NCBI GenBank assembly: GCA_036491115.1
Contig: DASXCQ010000031.1
Location: 62,001 to 126,000, forward strand
DNA: 64,000 bases
Source: DATEPR01 sp036491115
GTDB taxonomy: Bacteria > Actinomycetota > Actinomycetes > Mycobacteriales > Pseudonocardiaceae
Reading direction: 5' to 3'
Both the position numbers and the translations under genes were made by a program. Positions 23,895 through 31,891 of the stretch are shown here, in pieces. Each line of letters begins with the position of its first letter. The stretch's first letter is position 1. The notes under the pieces are model-generated. The model was not told where the DNA came from and did no database searches. It was given only the letters and a program-made list of their open reading frames with translations.

Positions 23895-24613
23895 CCGACC
23901 TGCTGGAGCTGTCCGGCCTGAGTGCCCACCACGGCCAGCTCGCCGCGATCACCGACCTCGACCTGGCACTGGCCGAGGAGTCCACCCTGGCCGTCATCGG
24001 TGCCAACGGAGCCGGCAAGACCACCCTGCTGCGCACCATCGCCGGCACCCACCGCCCCTCGAAGGGCGCCATCACGTTCGCCGGCCGGGACATCACCGCC
24101 GTGCCGGCCCACCGCAGGGCGGCCGAGGGCATCCGGCTGGTCCCCGAGGGCCGCAGGCTGTTCCCGTCGCTGACCGTCGAGGAGAACCTGCTGGCCGGCG
24201 CGTACCGGACCCGCGAGGGCCCGTGGAACGTGGCGGCCGTGGTGGAGCTGTTCCCGTGGATCGGTGAGCGGCGACGGCAGTCGGCCCGGCAGCTGTCCGG
24301 CGGCGAGCAGCAGGCGGTGGCGATCGGCAGGGCGCTGATGGGCAATCCGCGCCTGCTGCTGCTCGACGAGATCTCCCTCGGCCTGGCCCCGCTCGTGGTC
24401 GGCCAGCTGTACCAGGCACTGCCCAGGATCATGGCGGGCGGTACCACGGTGCTGCTGGTGGAACAGGACGTCAGCCAGGCGCTGCGGACCGCGGACCGGG
24501 TGCTGTGCCTGCTGGAGGGCCGCACGGTCCTGTCCGGCACGCCGGCCGAGCTGACCGCGGAACGGATCGAGAGCGCCTACTTCGGCCTCACCCGGTCGGG
24601 AGGCGCCTCATGA
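23891..24613 (+). CDS. ABC transporter ATP-binding protein (LivF type)
   Basis: A 240-residue ATPase with Walker A GANGAGKTT, the LivF-type RLVPEGRRLFPSLTVEENL stretch, an intact signature QLSGGEQQAVAIGRAL, Walker B LLLLDEISLGLAP and the H-loop position replaced by VEQDV. The last feature is normal for LivF proteins, which have Gln there. The intact signature contrasts with its LivG-type partner. The start overlaps livG by 4 nt; an 85-nt gap with a strong hairpin separates it from livH. Confidence 0.9.
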   Translation: MTDLLELSGLSAHHGQLAAITDLDLALAEESTLAVIGANGAGKTTLLRTIAGTHRPSKGAITFAGRDITAVPAHRRAAEGIRLVPEGRRLFPSLTVEENLLAGAYRTREGPWNVAAVVELFPWIGERRRQSARQLSGGEQQAVAIGRALMGNPRLLLLDEISLGLAPLVVGQLYQALPRIMAGGTTVLLVEQDVSQALRTADRVLCLLEGRTVLSGTPAELTAERIESAYFGLTRSGGAS

Positions 24614-24642
24614 GGCCCGCGCCCCCGCGCGACGCGGGAACA

Positions 24643-24676
24643 GCGGGCCCGGCCGTCACGCCACGGCCGGGCCCGC
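24643..24676 (+). terminator. Strong hairpin between livF and livH
   Basis: GCGGGCCCGGCCGT (24643-24656) pairs perfectly with ACGGCCGGGCCCGC (24663-24676) around the 6-nt loop CACGCC. It lies in the only sizeable gap of this operon. No T-run follows, so it may be an attenuator, a processing or mRNA-stability element, or a partial terminator that lowers permease expression. Confidence 0.5.
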
Positions 24677-24698
24677 GCCCCGGGGGAGGTGGACGACC

Positions 24699-25568
24699 GT
24701 GGTGTGGGTGAACGCGATCGTGCAGGGGCTGCTGCTGGGCGGGCTCTACGCGCTGTTCGCATGTGGACTGTCACTGATGTTCGGCGTGATGCGGATCGTC
24801 AACCTCGCACACGGCGACATCGCCGTGCTCGGGTCGTTCCTGGCGTACTCGATCATCGCGGCCACCCCGATCGGCGTGCTCGGCGCGACTCTGATCGTCC
24901 TGCCGGCGTTCGCCGTGTTCGGCTACCTGGTCCAGGGTGGACTGTTGTCGCCCGCGCTCAAGGTCGGCCCGCTGTCCACCCTGCTGGCCACGTTCGGCCT
25001 GTCCATCGTCATCCAGAACGCGCTGCAACAGGGCTACACCGGCGACACCCGCGCGCTGGACGTCGGCTCACTGGTGTCCGCGTCACTGCACATCAGCGGC
25101 CAGATCTCGGTGGCCTACTTGTCGCTCATCACGTTCGCCCTGGCCATCGTCGTGCTGGCGGCGCTGCAGTTCTTCCTGACCCGCACCAGGACCGGCCGGA
25201 TCATGCGGGCCACCGCGGACGACCCGGAGGCGGCCACGCTGTCCGGCGCCAACTCCCGGCACATCTACGGCATCGCCACCGCGATCGCGTTCGTCACGGT
25301 CGCGCTGGCCGGCCTGATGTTCGGCATGCAGTCGTCGTTCTCGCCGAGCATCGGCCCGGCCCGGCTGCTGTTCGCGTTCGAGGCCGTCGTCATCGGCGGG
25401 CTCGGGTCGCTGTGGGGCACGCTGCTCGGCGGCATGGTGCTCGGCCTGGCGCAGACCCTGGGCGCGCAGTACGACCCGGCGTTCGCCCTGCTGGCCGGGC
25501 ACATCATCTTCCTGGCGGTGCTGGCCTTCCGGCCGCAGGGACTGATCCCGGCGCGGAGGACGGCATGA
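24699..25568 (+). CDS. ABC transporter permease (LivH type)
   Basis: A 289-residue inner-membrane permease of the branched-chain amino acid/HAAT family. GLLLGGLYALFACGLSLMFGVMRIVNLAHG (in parts) is the typical LivH start; RTRTGRIMRATADDPEAA is the cytoplasmic coupling loop; eight or so hydrophobic helices follow the usual order. The GTG start at 24699 is preceded by GGGGGAGG. Its stop overlaps livM by 4 nt. With livM it forms the membrane channel. Confidence 0.9.
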   Translation: MVWVNAIVQGLLLGGLYALFACGLSLMFGVMRIVNLAHGDIAVLGSFLAYSIIAATPIGVLGATLIVLPAFAVFGYLVQGGLLSPALKVGPLSTLLATFGLSIVIQNALQQGYTGDTRALDVGSLVSASLHISGQISVAYLSLITFALAIVVLAALQFFLTRTRTGRIMRATADDPEAATLSGANSRHIYGIATAIAFVTVALAGLMFGMQSSFSPSIGPARLLFAFEAVVIGGLGSLWGTLLGGMVLGLAQTLGAQYDPAFALLAGHIIFLAVLAFRPQGLIPARRTA

Positions 25569-26581
25569 CGACGCAGGCGCTGTCGGTCCGCCGGGGCGGC
25601 CGGACCAGTGTGTGGACCGGTGTCGGGTCCGGTGTGGTGGTGCTGCTCCTGGCGTACCTGCCCTACCTGGTCAGCACGAGCGTCACCGGCACGGTCGTGA
25701 CATTTCTGGAACTGCTGGCCATGTCGGTGATGTGGAACCTGCTGGCCGGGTACGCCGGCCTGGTGTCCATCGGCCAGCAGGCCTACGTCGGGCTGGGCGC
25801 GTACGCGGTGCTGCAACTGTCCGACTGGGGCGTGCAGCCGTATGTCGGGGTGTTCCTCGCGGCGGGGGTGTGCGCGGTGATCGCACTGCCCACGTCGCTG
25901 CTGGCGTTCCGGCTGCGCGGCGACTACTTCGCCGTCGGCACCTGGGTGATCGCCGAGGTGTACCACCTGCTGCTGTCCCGTGACGCGTCGCTGGGCGGTG
26001 GCAGCGGCCGCGCCCTGACCACGCTGTCCGACGTCGATCCCCTGGTGCGCCAGGCGATCACCTACTGGGTCGCGCTCGCCGTCTGCGTGCTGTGCGTGCT
26101 GGGCTGCTACCTGTTGCTGCGCAGCAGGTTGGGCCTGGCGCTGACCGCGGTGCGGGACAACGAGGTGGCCGCCGGGAGTACCGGTGTCGCGGTGGGCCGG
26201 GCGAAGCGGCTGGTGTACCTGGTGGCGTCGGCCGGTGCCGGCGCTGCCGGTGGCCTGATCCTGGTCAGCCAGCTCAACGTGGCGCCGGACTCCATCTTCA
26301 GTGTCCAGTACACCGCGTACATGATCTTCATCGTGGTGGTGGGCGGGATCGGCACGCTGGAGGGCCCGATCCTGGGCGCGATCATCTTCGTCGTGCTCCA
26401 GCAACTGTTCGCCGACGCGGGCGTCTGGTACCTGATCCTGCTGGGCGTGCTGGCCATCGCGGTCGCGATCTGGCTGCCGCGCGGGCTGTGGGGCGCCATC
26501 TCCCAGTGGTCGGGCGTGCGGTTGTTCAGCGTGGGATATTCGGTGCGCGGGTTGGACGGTGAGCGAAGGGGCGGCACGTGA
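25565..26581 (+). CDS. ABC transporter permease (LivM type)
   Basis: A 338-residue permease. NLLAGYAGLVSIGQQAYVGLGAYAV (read in parts) and FRLRGDYFAVGTW are LivM family signatures; SRLGLALTAVRDNEVAAGSTG is the coupling-loop motif; VVGGIGTLEGPILGA is the conserved later helix. It has about 9 membrane helices and a short basic C-terminal tail. It is coupled by 4-nt overlaps to livH upstream and pobA downstream, which ties the transporter to aromatic hydroxylation. Confidence 0.9.
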   Translation: MTTQALSVRRGGRTSVWTGVGSGVVVLLLAYLPYLVSTSVTGTVVTFLELLAMSVMWNLLAGYAGLVSIGQQAYVGLGAYAVLQLSDWGVQPYVGVFLAAGVCAVIALPTSLLAFRLRGDYFAVGTWVIAEVYHLLLSRDASLGGGSGRALTTLSDVDPLVRQAITYWVALAVCVLCVLGCYLLLRSRLGLALTAVRDNEVAAGSTGVAVGRAKRLVYLVASAGAGAAGGLILVSQLNVAPDSIFSVQYTAYMIFIVVVGGIGTLEGPILGAIIFVVLQQLFADAGVWYLILLGVLAIAVAIWLPRGLWGAISQWSGVRLFSVGYSVRGLDGERRGGT

Positions 26582-27744
26582 GCAGGACCCAGGTCGGCAT
26601 CGTCGGCGCCGGTCCCGCCGGACTGCTGCTGGCTGTTCTGCTGGAGCAGGCGGGCATCGACAGTGTCGTGGTGGAAAACCGCGACCAGCGGTATGTGCGG
26701 GCCCGGCAGCGGGCAGGCGTGATCGAGCACCGGATCGGTGGCCTGCTGCGCCAGGCGGGTGTCGGCGCCCGGCTGGACGAGCTGGGCCTGGTGCACGACG
26801 GCATTCATCTCCAGTTCGCCGGTGAACGGCACCACGTCGACTTCCGCGAGCTGACCGGTCGCACGGTCACCGTGTGGGCGCAGACCGAGATCGTGAAGGA
26901 CCTGATCGACGCCCGGCTGGCCGCCGGCCTGCCGCTGGAGTTCGAGGTGGCCGACACGGCCGTGGCCGATGTGGCCACCGACCGGCCGGTGCTCAGCTAC
27001 GTCGACTCGGGTGGCGCGGACCACCGGGTGGAGTGCGACTTCATCGCCGGCTGCGACGGGTTCCACGGCATCAGCCGGGCAGCGGTGCCCGGCCGGACCG
27101 AGTGGCAGCGGGACTTTCCCTATGCGTGGCTGGGCATCCTGGCCGACGTGCCGCCGTCCACCGACGAGCTGATCTACTCCCGGCACGACAACGGGTTCGC
27201 CCTGCACAGCCTGCGCTCCCCCACGGTCAGCAGGCTGTATCTCCAGGTGCCGCCGGACGAGTCACTGGACGACTGGTCACATGACCGGATCTGGGCCGAA
27301 CTGGCCAGCCGGTTCGCGCTGCCCGGCTGGGAGCTCAAGCCCGGCCCGATCACCGACGTGTCGATCACTCCGATGCGGACGTTCGTGACCAGCCCGATGC
27401 GGCACGGCAGGCTGTTCCTGGCCGGCGACTCGGCCCACATCGTGCCGCCGACCGGCGCGAAGGGCCTCAACCTGGCCCTGGCCGACTCGGCCCTGCTGGC
27501 CGCCGCGATCATCACCTACTACCGCGACGGCCGCACCGACCTGCTGGACGCCTACTCCGCCACCCGGGAGCGGCAGGTCTGGCGGGCGGTGCACTTCGCG
27601 GTGTGGATGACCGAGATGCTGCACGTCCACCCGGACGCCGACCCGATGGCGGCGCAGTTGCAGCTCGCCCAGCTGCGCTACGTCGTGTCCTCGACCGCGA
27701 TGGCCACGTCACTGGCCGAGAACTACACCGGCATCCCCTGGTGA
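26578..27744 (+). CDS. pobA: 4-hydroxybenzoate 3-monooxygenase
   Basis: A 388-residue flavoprotein hydroxylase. GIVGAGPAGLLLAVLLE is the FAD dinucleotide fold, CDFIAGCDGFHGISR the DG motif, and GDSAHIVPPTGAKGLNLALAD the second FAD-binding motif containing the active-site proline-threonine. The length equals that of Pseudomonas PobA (about 394). It hydroxylates 4-hydroxybenzoate to protocatechuate with NAD(P)H and O2, feeding pcaHG. It starts with GTG overlapping livM by 4 nt and ends the plus-strand operon. Confidence 0.92.
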   Translation: MSRTQVGIVGAGPAGLLLAVLLEQAGIDSVVVENRDQRYVRARQRAGVIEHRIGGLLRQAGVGARLDELGLVHDGIHLQFAGERHHVDFRELTGRTVTVWAQTEIVKDLIDARLAAGLPLEFEVADTAVADVATDRPVLSYVDSGGADHRVECDFIAGCDGFHGISRAAVPGRTEWQRDFPYAWLGILADVPPSTDELIYSRHDNGFALHSLRSPTVSRLYLQVPPDESLDDWSHDRIWAELASRFALPGWELKPGPITDVSITPMRTFVTSPMRHGRLFLAGDSAHIVPPTGAKGLNLALADSALLAAAIITYYRDGRTDLLDAYSATRERQVWRAVHFAVWMTEMLHVHPDADPMAAQLQLAQLRYVVSSTAMATSLAENYTGIPW

Positions 27745-27763
27745 CGGCCTCCCCGTTGGCGTC

Positions 27764-28211
27764 GTGGACGCATGCGCGGTGGCACGGCAGGCCGACGCGG
27801 TCTCGTTGGTCTTCGAGTACCTGGCCGCCGCCCAGGCCGAAACGGACCGGCCGCGCCCGGCCGACATCGACCAGCTTCCCGACGTGCTGCGCGGCGAGCG
27901 CCAGAATCTCGACCACCTCTACCGGCCGCCGGGCACCCTGTTGCTGGCCTATCGCAACGAACGGCCCATCGGCTGCGTGGGACTCGCGCCCCGCCGGCCC
28001 GGCACCGCGGAGGTCAAACGCCTGTACGTCCGTCCGGCACACACCGCGGCGGCATCGGCCGTATCCTGATGGATCACGCCCACCGCCATGCCGCGCGTCA
28101 TGTCACTCGCCTGGTCCTGGACGTCCTGCCGACACCGAGCCCTACGACGAATCGCCGGTTCCCATGGTCCACCTGCGACGACCAATCAGCCTGGCAGACT
28201 GTGCCGGGTGA
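27764..28211 (+). pseudogene. GNAT acetyltransferase remnant read in three frames
   Basis: Frame one gives ADAVSLVFEYLAAAQAE, GTLLLAYRNERPIGCVGLA and EVKRLYVRPAH, the first two-thirds of a GNAT domain. After an extra CA pair in the CACACA run near 28039, the acetyl-CoA motif GGIGRILMDHAHRHAA and RLVLDVLPT continue in a second frame. The expected segment of about a dozen residues (LYRRLGF-like) is missing, and the C-terminus TEPYDESPVPMVHLRRPIS appears in the third frame, ending at 28211. The deletion may have used the repeated CCGAC. The true start is unclear and may lie within pobA. Confidence 0.75.
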
Positions 28212-28951
28212 GCGGGACGGTACTGGTGTTGGGCGGGCGCAGCGAGATCGGCGTCGCCGTGGCGGAACGGCTGGTCAGGCAGGGTGCGCGCACGGTGGTG
28301 CTGGCGGCGCGGCGGTCGGCGGACCTGGCTGCGGAGGCGGCGCTGCTCACCGCGGCGGGTGCCACCGACGTGCACCGGGTGGAGTTCGACGCGGATGACA
28401 TCGCGGGCCAGGAGAAGGTGCTGACCGATGTCGCCGGACGGCATGGCCCACTGGACACGGTCGTCACGGCGTTCGGCATCCTCGGCGACCAGTCGGCCGC
28501 CGAACGGGACCCGGGCCACGCGCTGTCCATTGTGCACACCGACTACGTAGCCCACGTGCACGTGTTGACGCTGCTGGCGAACCTGTTGCGCGAGCAGGGT
28601 CACGGCACGCTGGTGGTGTTCTCGTCGGTGGCCGGGGTGCGGGTGCGGCGGGCCAACTATGTCTATGGTTCGGCCAAGGCCGGCCTGGACGGTTTCGCCA
28701 GTGGCCTGGCCGACGCGCTGCACGGCTCGGGTGTGCGCCTGTTGCTGGTACGGCCGGGTTTCGTGGTCGGCCGGATGACCGAGGGCATGTCGCCGGCACC
28801 GTTCTCCAGTACTCCGGCGCAGGTGGCGGACGCGACGGTGGCCGCGTTGCGCAAGGGCCGCGGCGAGGTGTGGGTGCCCGGCGTCCTGCGGCCGGTTTTC
28901 GGAGTAATGCGTGTGCTACCGAGGGCCGTGTGGCGGAAAATGCCCCGGTGA
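28208..28951 (+). CDS. Short-chain dehydrogenase, DprE2-like
   Basis: A 247-residue SDR. LVLGGRSEIGVAVAERL is a variant cofactor motif (GGxSEIG) typical of decaprenylphosphoryl-2-keto-ribose reductases. The catalytic Ser lies in VVFSSVAGV, Tyr and Lys in YVYGSAKAG. The end, VWVPGVLRPVFGVMRVLPRAVWRKMPR, resembles the DprE2 C-terminus in two halves. DprE2 makes decaprenyl-phosphoryl-arabinose for the cell wall, but no DprE1 partner is nearby, so this is likely a paralogue with an unknown substrate. The GTG start sits at the end of the GNAT remnant and the stop overlaps the next, broken gene. Confidence 0.75.
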   Translation: MSGTVLVLGGRSEIGVAVAERLVRQGARTVVLAARRSADLAAEAALLTAAGATDVHRVEFDADDIAGQEKVLTDVAGRHGPLDTVVTAFGILGDQSAAERDPGHALSIVHTDYVAHVHVLTLLANLLREQGHGTLVVFSSVAGVRVRRANYVYGSAKAGLDGFASGLADALHGSGVRLLLVRPGFVVGRMTEGMSPAPFSSTPAQVADATVAALRKGRGEVWVPGVLRPVFGVMRVLPRAVWRKMPR

Positions 28952-29453
28952 TCACCATGCAGCCGGTCGTGGAGAATCAGTCGTCGGACGGTTTCGTGCT
29001 CTGGCCGGTCGCGGAGGTCACTCCGTTCGATTCGTTCCTGCACGGACTGCTCACCTCCGACGTTCCCTTCGCGGCGGGCGGTCTCCGGGTCATCGACGGC
29101 AGTACGGGCAGCACGTTCCGGCCGGGCTGCTGCACCGGACTGGATGAGCGGCACGAGTGGTAGGACATCTTCGATGGCACCGGCTCGCCGTTCTTCGGCC
29201 ACGATCCGTTCCCGACACCGAACGCCATGGTGATCTAATCCGGTTGACCGTGGAACAGGACGACAGCCCGGTGATCGAACTGCCCGTCACCCGACTCCGG
29301 CACCTGCTCGCCGGAGCCGAGCGGGACCTGGCCGACTTTCTCGCGCTGGCCGCCGAGTGGGCCCCTCGCCGGCTCGGCGACCACAGCGACCCGGTGATCG
29401 CCGCCCTGGCCCTTGCCCTGGACCTGTCCTCACCGTCGCCGCACAACGCCTAG
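28948..29453 (+). pseudogene. Hypothetical protein gene with amber codon and frameshift
   Basis: From GTG 28948 (or ATG 28957) the frame reads VVENQSSDGFVLWPVAEV through RPGCCTGLDERHEW and then meets TAG at 29161-29163. Past the TAG the same frame continues sensibly (DIFDGTGSPFFGHDPFP) to about 29210. The sense then passes to the frame giving ERHGDLIRLTVEQDDSPVIE and ALALALDLSS, ending at 29453. The parts fit one acidic protein of about 165 residues of an unnamed actinobacterial type. One nonsense change (probably from TGG or TAC) and one indel are needed to restore it. Confidence 0.65.
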
Positions 29454-29493
29454 GCTTGAATCACCCCGTCCCCCACCGTCCCCGAGGTATCCG

Positions 29494-30351
29494 ATGGCCG
29501 ATTCGGAACGCCGTGCACCAGCCATGCCGCAGGATGTCGACGAGAAGACACCGAACGCGGCTCGCGTCTACGACTACTACCTGGGCGGGGAGCACAACTT
29601 CGCCGCCGACCGGGAGCTGGGCGACAAGGTGGCCCAGGCGTTTCCGGTGATCCGGCAGACCGCGATGCTCAATCGGGCGTGGCTGCGGCGGGTGGTCGTG
29701 GACGCGCTGGACGCGGGCATCCGGCAGTTCATGGACATCGGGTCGGGCGTGCCGACGATGGGCAACGTGCACGAGATCGTGCGGGCCTGCCTGGCGCCCG
29801 GTGACCGGGTCACGGTCGTCTACGTCGACTACGAGGCCGTCGCCGTACAGCACTCGCGGATCGTCCTGGAACGCGACGGTGCCACCGAATGGGCGGCGAT
29901 CGTGCAGGAGGACCTGCGCCACCCGGACGCGATCCTCGCCCACCCGGACACCCATCGGCTGATCGACTTCAGCCGGCCGGTGTGCCTGCTGATGGTGTCT
30001 GTGTTGCACTTCCTCGGGCCGGACGACGGCCCCGGCCAACTGCTGGACAGCTACCGGTCCCGGCTCGCGCCGGCCAGCCGGCTGGCGATCAGCCACGGCA
30101 CGGTGGACGTCCTCGACCCGGACGACCCGCTGCAGGAGCGCGTGACCGGGTTGTACCGGGGCAGTTCCAACCCGTCGTGGATGCGCAGCAAGGCCGAGAT
30201 CCGGCCGTGGTTCGGCGACTGGCCGCTGTTGCACTACCCGGATCTGGTTCCGCCGTCGGACTGGCTGCCGGAACCGGACATGGAGCTCACCGAGGACGAG
30301 CGGACCGCCCGGCCGTTCATGTGGTGCGCGGTCGCGGAGAAGGCACCCTGA
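29494..30351 (+). CDS. SAM-dependent methyltransferase, DUF574 family
   Basis: A 285-residue protein. PNAARVYDYYLGGEHNFAADRE is the diagnostic start of the actinobacterial DUF574 (PF04672) family, FMDIGSGVPTMGNVHE is the SAM-binding motif I, and VVYVDYEAVAVQHSR matches motif II with its acidic ribose-binding residue. Substrates are unknown; genomes of actinomycetes carry many paralogues. A moderate ribosome site (CCGAGG) precedes the ATG. The next gene begins inside or just at its stop. Confidence 0.85.
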   Translation: MADSERRAPAMPQDVDEKTPNAARVYDYYLGGEHNFAADRELGDKVAQAFPVIRQTAMLNRAWLRRVVVDALDAGIRQFMDIGSGVPTMGNVHEIVRACLAPGDRVTVVYVDYEAVAVQHSRIVLERDGATEWAAIVQEDLRHPDAILAHPDTHRLIDFSRPVCLLMVSVLHFLGPDDGPGQLLDSYRSRLAPASRLAISHGTVDVLDPDDPLQERVTGLYRGSSNPSWMRSKAEIRPWFGDWPLLHYPDLVPPSDWLPEPDMELTEDERTARPFMWCAVAEKAP

Positions 30352-31070
30352 GCTCGATCGCCGACGTCTGGCACCAGGTCACCAGCGTCCAGCCGACCCC
30401 ACCGGCCGCGGTGGTGCTGGGCGCGGCCGCGGCCGCGCTGCTCGCGGTGCTGGTGCGGGGCGTGTGGGTGGTGGCGCGCAACGTCGTCACCATCGCGCAC
30501 GAGGGCGGCCACGCGCTGGTCGCGTTGCTGGTCGGCAGGCGGTTGACCGGCATCCGGCTGCACTCCGACACGTCCGGTGTGACGCTGTCGAAGGGCCGGC
30601 CGCGCGGGCCCGGCATGGTGGCCACGGCGATGGCCGGCTACCTGGCGCCGCCCCTGTTGGGCCTGGGCTGTGCCGGGCTGCTGGCGACCGGGCACATCAC
30701 GGCGTTGCTGTGGCTGACCGTCCTGGTGCTGGTGGCGATGCTGATCGCGGTGCGCAACGCCTACGGGGTGACGTCGATCGTGGCGACGGCGGCCATCGTG
30801 TTCGTGGTGTCGTGGTTCACGTCGGCGCAGGTGCAGGCCGGGTTCGCGTACGCGTTCACCTGGTTCGTGATGCTGGCCGGCGTGCGGACGGTGCTGGAGT
30901 TGCAGCGGGCCCGCGGCCGGGGCCGGGCGCCGCGGTCGGACGCGGATCAACTGGCGGGGCTGACCAGGGTGCCCGCAGTGGTGTGGGTGCTCCTGTTCGC
31001 CGCGGTGGGTCTCGCCGTGCTGGTGCTGGGCGTGCGCTGGCTGGGGCCGTTCGCGGCACTCACCAGTTAG
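30324..31070 (+). CDS. M50B-type membrane metalloprotease homologue
   Basis: About 240-248 residues. TIAHEGGHALVALLVG carries an HExxH-like motif (HEGGH) inside a hydrophobic segment, as in Peptidase_M50B proteins, and five or six further hydrophobic helices follow. Intramembrane M50 proteases cleave regulatory membrane proteins, but the substrate is unknown. Start choice is unusual. GTG codons at 30321 and 30324 lack a ribosome site, whereas GGAGAAGG lies just before an in-frame CTG at 30348, which would overlap the methyltransferase stop by 4 nt (CTGA). The gene overlaps the convergent gene at 31060 by 11 nt. Confidence 0.7.
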   Translation: MRGRGEGTLSSIADVWHQVTSVQPTPPAAVVLGAAAAALLAVLVRGVWVVARNVVTIAHEGGHALVALLVGRRLTGIRLHSDTSGVTLSKGRPRGPGMVATAMAGYLAPPLLGLGCAGLLATGHITALLWLTVLVLVAMLIAVRNAYGVTSIVATAAIVFVVSWFTSAQVQAGFAYAFTWFVMLAGVRTVLELQRARGRGRAPRSDADQLAGLTRVPAVVWVLLFAAVGLAVLVLGVRWLGPFAALTS

Positions 31071-31845
31071 AGCGCTCGTCCACCGGAATCACCGCCACCA
31101 CCGGCCATTCGGCCGGCTGGCCGGGCGGCACGTCACCGACGGGATCCACCTCGCCGGAACCCCACTCACCGCCGGCCGCGACCGGTTCGGCGGGCCGGAT
31201 CCGGAACGTCAGCACGGCGGCGGCGATCGCGGCCAGGGCCGCCACCACCAGTACCCAGAAGCCCTGGCCGGGGATGGCCAGCAGCCCGCCCGCCGTGTCG
31301 TCCGCCGCCGAGCTGAGCAGCGTCCGCCAGGCGATCTCGAACATGCCCAGCGCGAACACCAGCCCGGCGAGGAACGTCGCCGCGATCACGCCGACCAGTT
31401 TGGCCGGGCGCAGCGACGCCGGCCGCCACCCCGACCGCAGGCCGAGGCCGGCCGCCGCGACCAGCAGCAGGCCGGCGATCACCAGCGGATAGCCCAGCGG
31501 TACCGGGGTGGGTGCGGTGTGCGAGGTCAGCGGCCGTTCCGGGCCCAGGCTGCTGGACGTGAACCGCCACGCGGACACGGTCAGCGAGTCGACCACCTGG
31601 AAGGACACCCGCTCGGCGGCCCGGAACAGTGGCAGGACCGAGCCGAGCAGGACCAGCAGCAGGGCGGCACCGAACAGCCCGGTGGCCACCGGGCCGAGCC
31701 TGGATCTGGGTTCGGGATCCAGCGCCGGCTCGTCGGCTTCCGGCGGTTCGCCGTCAGGCGGGTAGACCTCGACCCATTCGCCGCTCACCGCCCCGGCGAC
31801 GCCCGGGTGGTCAGGTGTGCCGTTCGTTGGCAGGGAACCGGTCAC
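31060..31845 (-). CDS. Four-helix membrane protein, unknown
   Basis: A 261-residue protein starting at GTG 31845; a further GTG at 31866 is in frame but leaves no room for a ribosome site. The first 65 residues are acidic and proline-rich (VEVYPPDGEPPEADEPALDP), followed by four hydrophobic segments with an external loop after the first (FRAAERVSFQVVDSLTVSAW). The tail is soluble. Topology suggests a membrane-anchored accessory protein; no family was recognised. It converges with the M50B gene. Confidence 0.6.
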   Translation of the reverse strand: MTGSLPTNGTPDHPGVAGAVSGEWVEVYPPDGEPPEADEPALDPEPRSRLGPVATGLFGAALLLVLLGSVLPLFRAAERVSFQVVDSLTVSAWRFTSSSLGPERPLTSHTAPTPVPLGYPLVIAGLLLVAAAGLGLRSGWRPASLRPAKLVGVIAATFLAGLVFALGMFEIAWRTLLSSAADDTAGGLLAIPGQGFWVLVVAALAAIAAAVLTFRIRPAEPVAAGGEWGSGEVDPVGDVPPGQPAEWPVVAVIPVDERSNW

Positions 31846-31891
31846 GAAGCCATGGTGGCACACCACGACGCGACCGGTCCCCGCCCACGCA

